Positions 1 through 6,169 are shown, numbered from the stretch's first letter. The stretch: 8,620 nt of DNA from Candidatus Aenigmatarchaeota archaeon (GCA_030634615.1 DAOWAL010000046.1:1-8620), one strand, 5' to 3'. Made by a program: numbers and translations. Notes: generated from the letters alone by a model not told the origin.

Positions 1-1098
1 CGGACCGTTACCATTTACAACATCAGCAACAAGACTGGCACTTGGAGGAGTATCAAGATCACGGATATAAACTGAAAGACGCTGGGTGGAATTCAGTCCC
101 TGACGGTCATAAACAGTCAAATCTATAAGAAATTCCTTACTTGTGTTAAAAACATGCGAAACAATGGGCCCTGTGGTTTCCTTGGAATTACCATCGCCAA
201 AATTCCAGACATAGCGGGTAACCGCTTCATCATCGGTGGAAGTTGAAGCATCCAAAATAACATTTGAACCAACACACACAGCGAGAGAAGTGGTAATAAA
301 ATTAGCCTTGGGAGCTTTATTCACCTTAACTAAAACATCATGAGCGACAGACGTTTTCCCACCAAAAACATCCTCAACAGTCAGTGTTACATGATAGGTG
401 TTTGGATCAATGAAATTATGTGAAATTGTTTTTTCAGTAATTTTCTGATCAGCCTGGCCGTCACCGAAATTCCAAGTATAGTTCTTTATACCTGCAGTAC
501 TGCTTGATTGGCCGGCATCAAAAATAAATTCTTTTGGTGCGATACCTTCACTCGGCTCCAAGGTAAATTCGGCAACAGGGAGAGCGTGAACAATTATTGC
601 CTGCGACAAGACAGAGAAGTCGCCTGTTTTATCGGTGACTTTAAGGGAAACAGTGTAATTGCCGGCATTTTGGTAAACATGATTAACATTCACCTGGGTT
701 CCGGTAATGATTGTTCCATCACCAAAATTCCATTCGTATTCAACAATTTGATTGTCAGGATCGCTGGAAGTGCTTCCATTAAAGCTAAAAGTGGAAGTAA
801 GTATATGCTCAGCAAAGTTTGAAGTAAACTCTGCTTGTGGAGGATAATTGATATAAAAGCTCATAGTACTGGAACTGGACGCACCACTGCTGTCGGTTAC
901 CTTTAATGTCACAGTATAATTCCCGGGATTTGAATATTGGTGAGAAACCACAGGAACATTGGTTGTGGTAGTTGCACCATCTCCAAAATTCCATTCAAAA
1001 CTATTTAATGGAGCATCATCAGTGGAAGTTGAAGCATCAAAAATTGATGGATGGGAGATACTTCCAATACTTGTGGTGGCCACAAATTTTGCCACCGG
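1..1098 (-). repeat. Tandem PKD-domain repeat array (4 full copies plus a partial fifth)
   Basis: The repeats cover roughly residues 568-652, 653-740, 741-828, 829-916 and 917 onward of the surface protein. Each full copy has a beta-strand start (PVAxF or similar), D/N-A/G-S/Q-x-S, W-N-F-G-D-G, H-x-Y/F and T/D-L-x-V-x-D. Copies 1 and 4 are also close at DNA level: 228-252 and 1014-1038 match at 24 of 25 bases over the stretch coding for DASTSTDD. This suggests expansion by duplication. Confidence 0.85.
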
Positions 1099-2799
1099 TA
1101 AAATATTTGTAGTATAAGTCATTGTAGTTTCCGAAGCATTTCCGGCCTTGTCTACAACACCTATTTTGATTAAATTGGCAAGCGGTGATGCCAACGGAAA
1201 GGCTTCTGTAAATTGAATAGTCACAGTTTTATTATCCTCGTTGATGGTCATCAACGATTCAGGGATGACAACTCCATTAAGAGTCAGATTTAATTGTGTC
1301 CAGTCAATATCGCCATGGTCGCCGATATTCAAGGTAATTTCCGGTGTTAGATTTTCCCCGAGATCTGATCCTATTTCCGGTTGTGATGTGTACACTGGAG
1401 GTGTACGGTCGATAACAAATGTGTGGCTTTGCACGGAAGTATTGCCGGCAATATCAGTAATTTGAAACTCAAGAGTGTAATTGCCTTCTGGCAGCGATTC
1501 AAGATTTCCCTCTACAATAAATTCGCCCGGATTGGAACCTTCAACAATTGTAAACATTTCTGTAATGTTTTCATCATAAGGAGTACCATCTGGCAGATTC
1601 CCACTGATGTTTATTTGAATGGAGTCGGGATCAAGTCTTTCGAACGAATCAAGGACCGTGATACTTAATTCACCCAATGTTTGAACATTGCCACCAGTTT
1701 CAGGGGGAAAAAGCTCAATTGGTTCCCATTCGGGAGGAGTACTATCTTCCGCAACAGGAATAACCTTTTGAACACGTCCCCATTTTTTCAGAACATCGTC
1801 ATCCTTATTCTTGCGATAAAACTGTATCTTAAACTGATTAAAATCCTCAGGACTCATCTTTCCAGTTTGATGAACGTATTCGATACTGCTTCCTTCTGGC
1901 AGCTTTTGCGGATCAATGTGATTTACAAGATTTCCCTTGTAAAAATAGTCGATGGCATAATCCCGATTGTCTTGTGGTGCACCAGCGATGGTTCCGTCGT
2001 CCAATTCTTCGTGAAAATCAATCAGGTCAGATCCTTCAGGGAGTCCTGACGGAAGATGCCTGAGATTGGTAATTCTGGTTTGAACCGATGTACTTTCACC
2101 TTGAATAAGACTTCCGGGAACAGTCAGCATCTGGTATTTGAAGCCGGAAATCATGGTTGCATAATAAAGAGGACCTGCAACCTTGTTTCCAACCTGCAAT
2201 GGAAGCCTGTACTCGGCGACAAGCTCAGGTTGATTGGCCACTCTTTTTCCGATCTTGCTTGAAATCCTATTTAAGATTTCCACCATTTTTTCAAGACGTT
2301 TTATTTTCTTTGGACTGATATTTGGATCATTCTCCAACTGTTCAATTCTTTCTGAAAGCTTTTGAATCTTCCTGTCCAGCTTGGATTGAATTTTCATAAA
2401 ATGACGGATACGCGGTTGAATGTATCCAACAACAATTGTAAGTGTATTAAGAGAATCTTCCACAAGTGCTGGAGTGGTATATGAAAAATATCTTTTATTT
2501 TTCTTTCCTTTTATTACAGTAAGATTTTCTGTTACTTCGTTGGTGTGATCTGGAAAAAATGCCCTAACCTTAAACCACTTATCGCTGATTGGACGACAAT
2601 TAGGCACATCCTTGGAAGCCTTGTTCTTGACCTTGCAGATTTCGCCTTTTATCTCCAAGGATTCTCCGACAACCTGTGCAACAGGATTTGGATTTTCCAG
2701 CGTGATCCACAGACCGGTATTTTCAACCTGCGGGCCTTTTGCAAAGGCCGATGTTGCAAAAAATAAAACAAACAAAACACTCCAAAGTGATATTTTCAT
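1..2799 (-). CDS. Large exported PKD-repeat surface protein (3' end outside window)
   Basis: The frame is open for 933 codons from ATG at 2799 to the window edge, so the C-terminus is missing. Residues 1-20 form a signal peptide (hydrophobic core, A-F-A cleavage site before K21). An N-terminal region (21-350) of unknown family holds a possible disulfide pair (C55, C68) and a charged heptad-like coiled coil at about 136-187. Two bacterial Ig-like segments follow (about 352-463 and 464-565), each opening with TPP and carrying D-x-AGN near its end. Then come four PKD domains with the diagnostic WNFGDG motif at W603, W690, W776 and W865, spaced 86-89 residues apart. A fifth starts near residue 917. 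PKD and Ig-like arrays are beta-sandwich spacers in cell-surface or secreted proteins, used for adhesion or polymer binding; no catalytic domain is visible in the part seen. The start is supported by AGGGA 8 bases upstream. It lies 20 bp behind the lipoprotein gene and is probably cotranscribed with it. Envelope location is well supported; the exact role is unknown. Confidence 0.9.
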   Translation of the reverse strand, partial: MKISLWSVLFVLFFATSAFAKGPQVENTGLWITLENPNPVAQVVGESLEIKGEICKVKNKASKDVPNCRPISDKWFKVRAFFPDHTNEVTENLTVIKGKKNKRYFSYTTPALVEDSLNTLTIVVGYIQPRIRHFMKIQSKLDRKIQKLSERIEQLENDPNISPKKIKRLEKMVEILNRISSKIGKRVANQPELVAEYRLPLQVGNKVAGPLYYATMISGFKYQMLTVPGSLIQGESTSVQTRITNLRHLPSGLPEGSDLIDFHEELDDGTIAGAPQDNRDYAIDYFYKGNLVNHIDPQKLPEGSSIEYVHQTGKMSPEDFNQFKIQFYRKNKDDDVLKKWGRVQKVIPVAEDSTPPEWEPIELFPPETGGNVQTLGELSITVLDSFERLDPDSIQINISGNLPDGTPYDENITEMFTIVEGSNPGEFIVEGNLESLPEGNYTLEFQITDIAGNTSVQSHTFVIDRTPPVYTSQPEIGSDLGENLTPEITLNIGDHGDIDWTQLNLTLNGVVIPESLMTINEDNKTVTIQFTEAFPLASPLANLIKIGVVDKAGNASETTMTYTTNILPVAKFVATTSIGSISHPSIFDASTSTDDAPLNSFEWNFGDGATTTTNVPVVSHQYSNPGNYTVTLKVTDSSGASSSSTMSFYINYPPQAEFTSNFAEHILTSTFSFNGSTSSDPDNQIVEYEWNFGDGTIITGTQVNVNHVYQNAGNYTVSLKVTDKTGDFSVLSQAIIVHALPVAEFTLEPSEGIAPKEFIFDAGQSSSTAGIKNYTWNFGDGQADQKITEKTISHNFIDPNTYHVTLTVEDVFGGKTSVAHDVLVKVNKAPKANFITTSLAVCVGSNVILDASTSTDDEAVTRYVWNFGDGNSKETTGPIVSHVFNTSKEFLIDLTVYDRQGLNSTQRLSVYIRDLDTPPSASLVADVVNGNGP

Positions 2800-2804
2800 T
2801 CAGT

Positions 2805-2813
2805 TATCCCTGT
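2805..2813 (-). promoter_or_regulatory. Ribosome binding site of the PKD protein gene
   Basis: On the minus strand AGGGA lies about 8 bases before the ATG at 2799, in the 20-bp gap after the lipoprotein stop. It supports this ATG as the true start, as does the signal peptide that begins there. Confidence 0.6.
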
Positions 2814-2819
2814 TAATTT

Positions 2820-3101
2820 TTAAATGAGTAAATCGAGTTCGTTTTTCTCTTCAGCCGTAAGTGGAATTTCAGCGTTCAAAACGCTCAGATCATTCTGATC
2901 AATTTTGTAATCACCTTGAAGACCGCTACCTATTTGCTGAATTTCATCCTTGGCATATTGCTGAATAACCGGATCATTCATTTCGTGCAGGCCAGTACCT
3001 TCGATTTTTTTAGTGATTTTTTCCGCATCTTTGCAGCCAGTGAATGACATAAGCAAAAATGCTATTAATAATGACAATGAAATAATCCGCATATTCTTCA
3101 T
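2820..3101 (-). CDS. Small predicted lipoprotein
   Basis: A 93-residue protein with a short basic N-terminus (MKNMR), a hydrophobic stretch (6-20) and the lipobox-like F-T-G-C with C23 as the lipidation site. Phe at -3 is less usual than Leu, so lipidation is likely but not certain. The mature part is about 70 residues, charged, probably helical and rich in Lys, Glu and Gln, with no recognised domain. Lysine at +2 would not match the Asp +2 retention signal of enterobacteria, which fits outer-membrane placement if that rule applies here. A GGGAG ribosome site lies about 11 bases upstream of the chosen ATG; the in-frame Met at residue 4 would be further from it. It precedes the PKD protein gene by 20 bp, so the two are probably one transcript and may act together at the envelope. 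Function unknown. Confidence 0.75.
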   Translation of the reverse strand: MKNMRIISLSLLIAFLLMSFTGCKDAEKITKKIEGTGLHEMNDPVIQQYAKDEIQQIGSGLQGDYKIDQNDLSVLNAEIPLTAEEKNELDLLI

Positions 3102-3412
3102 AAAAAACCATGCTCCCTGTCGTTAACAATTTGTAAAAAATTTTTGATCGACATTCTTCTCGGTCATAAATTCATAAAACTTACAGCTATCTTGCTGATT
3201 TTCTTATAAAAAATACAACTGGACTCATGCAGATTTTTTTGATTACTAAAGTGTGAATCAGTTCATTATGAAAGAACCAAATCAACCAATTACAGGCAAA
3301 TACACAGCGACTAAAACACTTGGGGAATTTATTAAATGCGGCAGAAAATGCTTATGGTTTACCACAAAAAAACTCGCCAACCTTTTACAATATCATTTAA
3401 ATTGAGTCGAAC
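3102..3412. other. Intergenic leader upstream of the lipoprotein gene
   Basis: About 310 AT-rich bases. It must contain the promoter of the lipoprotein/PKD unit on the minus strand, but I see no convincing paired -35/-10. TATAAG around 3203-3208 (minus) is the nearest -10-like hexamer. The only coding potential is the doubtful 45-codon plus-strand ORF at 3268-3405. No RNA gene or large repeat was recognised. Confidence 0.4.
3268..3405 (+). CDS. Doubtful 45-residue small ORF
   Basis: ATG to TGA, 45 residues, basic (many Lys), with two Cys at positions 24 and 28 (C-x3-C) and no transmembrane segment. There is no clear Shine-Dalgarno site before the ATG. It ends 7 bases before the 3' end of the convergent zinc-ribbon gene and just inside an imperfect hairpin. 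I do not recognise the protein. It could be a real small protein or a chance ORF in AT-rich DNA. Confidence 0.25.
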   Translation: MKEPNQPITGKYTATKTLGEFIKCGRKCLWFTTKKLANLLQYHLN

Positions 3413-3430
3413 CTACAGGTTCAGTTCAAT
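3401..3430. terminator. Imperfect hairpin between convergent ORFs, possible weak terminator
   Basis: ATTGA / TCAAT (5 bp) and GAACCT / AGGTTC (6 bp) pair around a 3-base internal mismatch with a 2-base loop. On the plus strand it is followed within a few bases by ATTTTTA. It overlaps the last codons of the zinc-ribbon gene. The T-tract is short and the mismatch weakens the stem, so termination is only a possibility. Confidence 0.35.
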
Positions 3431-3859
3431 ATAATTTTTAACATCATGTCGCCAGAAATAAGTTGATCCATTATCAAAGGTTAGCAGTTCTTCATTATCA
3501 ACAAGGCCATCAATATATTCATTTTTGGCAATATCCCAGTAAATAGGGTCTTGAGATTTCATTACATCTACTGTTGATAATTCCATGAATCCAACTTTAA
3601 CGGTTTCACTGTAGCAATCATCAATCATGGATTCAAAAATCTCATCGGTGTCTATTGAATCAAGGTTTTCATCAATTAAATGCTCAATTACCCAGTCCGT
3701 TCCGTATTCAACGCCAACTCCTTCTAGCAATCTCATGAGATCATCTGAATGACAAATACTGCACACTCCTGTTGGAGCTTTTTTGTAACAGCCATAGCAA
3801 AATGAAGTGGTTTTTTGAAATGCAATTCTTGTTAACTTTTCCATAATTTCCTTACACAT
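3413..3859 (-). CDS. Zinc-ribbon conserved hypothetical protein
   Basis: A 148-residue acidic protein. Near the N-terminus are two CxxC knuckles eight residues apart (C21, C24, C33, C36), the layout of a treble-clef or ribbon zinc site. They are followed by the conserved-looking block SDDLMRLLEGVGVEYGTDWV (39-57, with one residue either side). The remaining ~90 residues are acidic and mixed helix/strand, with no enzyme motif visible. From memory this is a widespread uncharacterised family of bacterial accessory DNA; I know no function. The frame stays open upstream to 4024, but that part overlaps the intergenic inverted repeat and reads as non-coding. ATG 3859 has AAAGGA six bases upstream. 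ATG 3844, five codons on, has AAGGA with a 4-base spacing and is the alternative (143 aa). It is divergent from the ASCH gene. Confidence 0.75.
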   Translation of the reverse strand: MCKEIMEKLTRIAFQKTTSFCYGCYKKAPTGVCSICHSDDLMRLLEGVGVEYGTDWVIEHLIDENLDSIDTDEIFESMIDDCYSETVKVGFMELSTVDVMKSQDPIYWDIAKNEYIDGLVDNEELLTFDNGSTYFWRHDVKNYIELNL

Positions 3860-3865
3860 AAAAAA

Positions 3866-3871
3866 TCCTTT
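3866..3871 (-). promoter_or_regulatory. Ribosome binding site of the zinc-ribbon gene
   Basis: AAAGGA on the minus strand, six bases before ATG 3859. A second AAGGA inside the first codons serves ATG 3844. This is why the long upstream extension of the frame is not accepted. Confidence 0.5.
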
Positions 3872-3919
3872 GTTGAAGTTTTTGTTTTTCATGTGAAGTG
3901 AAAGGAAACGAAGCCAAAC

Positions 3920-3976
3920 GCTTATCAAGAAGAAACTCGGAGGCTCCTCTGGAAACCGTGTTTGTTCTTGATAAGC
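3920..3976. repeat. 12-bp perfect inverted repeat in a divergent intergenic region
   Basis: GCTTATCAAGAA (3920-3931) and its exact reverse complement TTCTTGATAAGC (3965-3976) flank a 33-base centre. Each arm contains TTGATA reading outward, and the right arm serves as the -35 of a candidate plus-strand promoter. The direct repeat GTGAAGTG lies just outside (3893-3900 and 3983-3990), exactly 90 bp apart. It may be an operator, a stem-loop or the relic of an element end. Confidence 0.6.
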
Positions 3977-3996
3977 AAGTGAGTGAAGTGGATAAA
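3968..3996 (+). promoter_or_regulatory. Candidate sigma-70 promoter for the ASCH gene
   Basis: TTGATA (3968-3973, 5 of 6 to TTGACA), a 17-base spacer, then GATAAA (3991-3996, 4 of 6 to TATAAT). The predicted transcript would start near 4003 and have a leader of about 97 bases before ATG 4100. The -35 lies inside the right arm of the inverted repeat, so a protein bound there could control it. Confidence 0.4.
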
Positions 3997-4090
3997 CGTT
4001 CACAAAAAATAAAAATGGAAACAAAAGATTTAAAGATGTAAATAATTACTAATGACAAGAATTTACACCACAACAATAATGTGCAACAAT

Positions 4091-4095
4091 AAGGA
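4091..4095 (+). promoter_or_regulatory. Ribosome binding site deciding the ASCH start
   Basis: AAGGA four bases before ATG 4100. The two upstream in-frame ATGs (4052, 4079) lack any purine-rich site, so the shorter protein is preferred. Confidence 0.5.
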
Positions 4096-4099
4096 TCAC

Positions 4100-4486
4100 A
4101 TGAGGAAGTTAGAAGTACATGAAAAAGATGTGATATCTGGAAGGGCAATAAGTATCAAACAACCTTTTGTCGAAGAAATTCTCCAAGAAAAAAAGAAGTA
4201 TGAATACAGAAATAGATTAACTCACATTCGAGGAAGAGTTTATCTTTATGCATCCAAAGGCAAAATAAATGACGTAAAACGATGGAAAAAAGTTGGGCAT
4301 ATTCCAGGCAATCTTCCAACTGGTTTAATTATAGGTTCCGTTGAAATTGTAGATTGCAACTGTTTTGATAATCTTGATTGTTATGGGTACAAATTAAAAA
4401 ATCCAAAGCGTTACAAAGCTCCAATCAAGCCCAAAATGAAAGCTCAACCTTGCTTTTTCTTCCCTTTTGGGAAAAGAGATGGATAA
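4100..4486 (+). CDS. ASCH-domain (PUA-like) protein
   Basis: A 128-residue single-domain protein. The ASCH signature is visible in order: RAISIKQPF (15-23), the charged K-x-Y-E-Y-R-N strand (33-38), GRVYLYASKG (45-54), LPTGLIIGSVEIVDC (72-86), Y-G-Y-K-L-x-NPKRY (95-105) and the closing F-F-F-P-F (119-123). ASCH domains share the PUA/EVE beta-barrel fold and are thought to bind RNA or modified nucleotides; some relatives are nucleases or N4-acetylcytidine amidohydrolases. The substrate here is unknown. The frame is open back to ATG 4052, but neither 4052 nor 4079 has a ribosome site. ATG 4100 has AAGGA at 4091-4095, four bases upstream, and begins just before the domain. It is divergent from the zinc-ribbon gene and probably cotranscribed with the membrane protein gene 72 bp downstream. 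Confidence 0.82.
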   Translation: MRKLEVHEKDVISGRAISIKQPFVEEILQEKKKYEYRNRLTHIRGRVYLYASKGKINDVKRWKKVGHIPGNLPTGLIIGSVEIVDCNCFDNLDCYGYKLKNPKRYKAPIKPKMKAQPCFFFPFGKRDG

Positions 4487-4527
4487 AATACTTATGAATG
4501 TTAAAAATTTATAAAAACCAGATGAGC

Positions 4528-4545
4528 CTTTGTTAGTAGACAAAG
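4528..4545 (+). repeat. Short perfect hairpin before the membrane protein gene
   Basis: CTTTGT, a 6-base loop and ACAAAG form a perfect 6-bp stem ending 13 bases before ATG 4559 and just upstream of its GGAG site. No T-tract follows, so it is not an intrinsic terminator. It could tune translation, or be chance. Confidence 0.3.
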
Positions 4546-4558
4546 TATTGGAGTTGGC

Positions 4559-4900
4559 ATGACTGTTGTGTTCATTGAAATATTGGTCTCAATATTAACT
4601 GGTTTTGTATTTTGTATTATTTATTCATTTATAACAGAAAAAATAAGCAAATTACTTTTCAAGAAAATCTTATTCTTGGCACCATTATTAATGTTTTCAC
4701 TTTATCTTTGGGGGGAATACGACAACGGAATTAACCTACGAATAAGTATGTTCGGTTATCTTGTAGGATATAGTCTATATTTAGTAAGTCGACATTTGAA
4801 GAATGAAAAGTTTTTGTGGTGGCAATTCATAATTGGTACTGTAGTATTTCTCTTTGTGGTTACTTCTGTAATTGTCTGCTCAAAATATTCACTTTTTTAA
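4559..4900 (+). CDS. Small four-helix membrane protein, possibly truncated at the C-terminus
   Basis: A 113-residue hydrophobic protein with four likely membrane helices at about 5-25, 36-51, 62-78 and 87-107. A basic loop lies between helices 1 and 2 (K28, K31, K35, K36), an acidic one between 2 and 3 (E53, D55) and a basic one between 3 and 4, which suggests both ends are cytoplasmic. No family recognised. GGAG five bases before the ATG supports the start. The stop comes directly after a run of six T (4893-4898). With five T the frame would continue 30 more codons to 4989, reading a charged, ordinary protein sequence. So the gene may have lost a soluble tail by a homopolymer indel. It follows the ASCH gene on the same strand. 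Confidence 0.65.
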   Translation: MTVVFIEILVSILTGFVFCIIYSFITEKISKLLFKKILFLAPLLMFSLYLWGEYDNGINLRISMFGYLVGYSLYLVSRHLKNEKFLWWQFIIGTVVFLFVVTSVIVCSKYSLF

Positions 4901-5074
4901 TAAGCCTGATTTTGCAACTGCTATCAGAGAGGTTGCGAAAGTGGTTTCTATGGATCGAAATCAAAACCAGGTCAGTCCTAACAAGAAGTAAAAAGCGGGA
5001 ATGCGTTTTTGCGAATTGTTGAAGAGCTGATTTGCAACCAAGTAGCATTCCTTGTATGGTGTGGTAGAGGGAAT
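4899..5074 (+). pseudogene. Possible frameshifted coding remnant
   Basis: Codons 4899-4988 read NKPDFATAIREVAKVV and on to NQVSPNKK before TAA at 4989. An overlapping frame from 4982 then continues with protein-like sequence (VKSGNAFLRIVEELICNQ and onward) into the 3' end of the convergent kinase gene. Dropping one base near 4985-4989 would join the two. Neither part is recognised and neither has its own ribosome site. It may be the decayed 3' part of the upstream membrane protein gene, or chance. Confidence 0.25.
4990..5051 (-). terminator. Candidate terminator of the kinase/phosphatase operon
   Basis: On the minus strand, just past the kinase B stop, GGAATGC (5051-5045) pairs with GCATTCC (5004-4998). 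The loop is 40 bases and can form a small inner TTGC/GCAA stem. CGC and five T (4994-4990) follow. The long loop makes it a poor classical terminator, but position and T-run fit. Confidence 0.3.
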
Positions 5075-6169
5075 TCAAAAAACAATATCTTCAATATCAT
5101 CTGAGTTTATTTTTATTACAGGGTGAGCCCTTTCAGAGGGATTACCTGCAAACTTAGAATAGCAGACCTTATCTCCACTTTTCAGGTTATCACCATAAAC
5201 ACTATCTTGGTGAAAGAAGACTCCACTTGAACAATCTACAGGCTGAATGAATCCACAGGAGCCACGAAATAGCAGCCTCGATACATGTGCTTCATATCGA
5301 TCTTCAGTTGAATAACATAACATTTCACATTTTTTAACTAACTCTACAGCGGTTGGTCTATTATCTGGCTCAAGCTGCATACATTGTTGAATAATTTCGC
5401 ATAAATCATCAATTAATGATCTAAACTGCAATCGCACCCCATTTTTAATATTATCAATTGAATACTCAGCTTTTTGAATCTTACTAATTGCTAACAGACC
5501 TTCACCAAATGGCTTGTCACCACAAAGAAGTTCATATGTCATAGCTCCTAATGCCCAAATATCAGAAGGTTTTTTGGCATTCTTAACAGATGCGATCATT
5601 TCTGGTGCCATATATGGCAATGCCCCGATCATAGTTTTAGAAGCTGCCATTGAATCTTCGCTCTCAGCAGCTTCAGCAATAACTTCTTCTGCCATCTTAG
5701 CAATACCAAAATCTGTTATTTTTATTGCATCCAGATTCCACTTACCACATATCATTATATTATTGGGCTTCAAATCCCTATGGATAACATCCGCTTGATG
5801 AGAGACTGCAACCCCCTTTGCCAAATGATGTAGAATTTTTGCTGCCAAGTATGGATCAATCTTCTCAGTCTTATTGAGAATTGCCTCTCTTAAGTCTTCA
5901 CCCTCAATAAATTCTTCAATCAAATATTCCTGTTCGTCATCAATAAAATAATCGTAAGTTTTTGCAACGTTGTGATGGTTAATCTTCGAACTGCAAACAG
6001 CACTTCTTCTAAACCTTTTTTGCGCACTACTGTTCTTTGGAGTTTTCAGGGCAACAACTCTATTGAGTGAACGATCAATTGCCTTATAAACACATTGCAT
6101 TCCCCCTTCTCCAATAAATTCCTTCACGTCATACCTGTCGATAAAACTTGTCTTTGGCAAACGATTCAT
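5075..6169 (-). CDS. Ser/Thr protein kinase with C-terminal cold-shock-like domain (kinase B)
   Basis: A 364-residue soluble protein with no transmembrane segment. The N-terminal Hanks-type kinase domain (about 13-285) has glycine loop GEGGMQCV (20-27), ATP lysine K42 (VVALK), HRDLKPNN with catalytic D132 and N137, DFG 153-155, APE 188-190, D203 (SDIWALG) and R271. The helix-C glutamate normally found in RFRRE is Ser56 (RFRRS). The activation segment is long (37 residues, DFG to APE) and rich in Ala, Glu and Ser. Residues about 294-354 read as a cold-shock domain: GFIQP (306-310, RNP1 region), GVFFHQDSV (316-324, RNP2 region), then G-x-x-L-x-x-GDKV and a final A-x-P-V strand. That fold binds RNA or ssDNA. 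The start overlaps the kinase A stop by 4 bp (ATGA) with GAGGT six bases upstream, so translation is coupled. The extreme C-terminus is DDIEDIVF. The kinase call is firm; the cold-shock call is from motif order and is likely. Confidence 0.9.
   Translation of the reverse strand: MNRLPKTSFIDRYDVKEFIGEGGMQCVYKAIDRSLNRVVALKTPKNSSAQKRFRRSAVCSSKINHHNVAKTYDYFIDDEQEYLIEEFIEGEDLREAILNKTEKIDPYLAAKILHHLAKGVAVSHQADVIHRDLKPNNIMICGKWNLDAIKITDFGIAKMAEEVIAEAAESEDSMAASKTMIGALPYMAPEMIASVKNAKKPSDIWALGAMTYELLCGDKPFGEGLLAISKIQKAEYSIDNIKNGVRLQFRSLIDDLCEIIQQCMQLEPDNRPTAVELVKKCEMLCYSTEDRYEAHVSRLLFRGSCGFIQPVDCSSGVFFHQDSVYGDNLKSGDKVCYSKFAGNPSERAHPVIKINSDDIEDIVF

Noticed and set aside
508..2766. Several plus-strand and one minus-strand open frames of 60-120 codons
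   Set aside because: They lie opposite or out of frame within the continuous signal-peptide/PKD reading frame and show no domain of their own.
3920..3976. The inverted repeat as an intrinsic terminator or integron attC site
   Set aside because: The loop is 33 bases with no T-tract on either side, and no GTTRRRY / RYYYAAC core pair was found around it.
3860..4024. 55-codon N-terminal extension of the zinc-ribbon protein
   Set aside because: It runs through the inverted repeat, reads as unrelated hydrophobic sequence and has no ribosome site, while ATG 3859 and 3844 both have good ones.
4860..5078. 72-codon minus-strand ORF after kinase B
   Set aside because: It overlaps the membrane protein gene end and the candidate terminator, has no ribosome site and resembles the shadow of the remnant on the other strand.
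5514..5798. 94-codon plus-strand ORF inside kinase B
   Set aside because: It is antisense to the kinase activation segment and HRD region, which are strongly supported on the minus strand.
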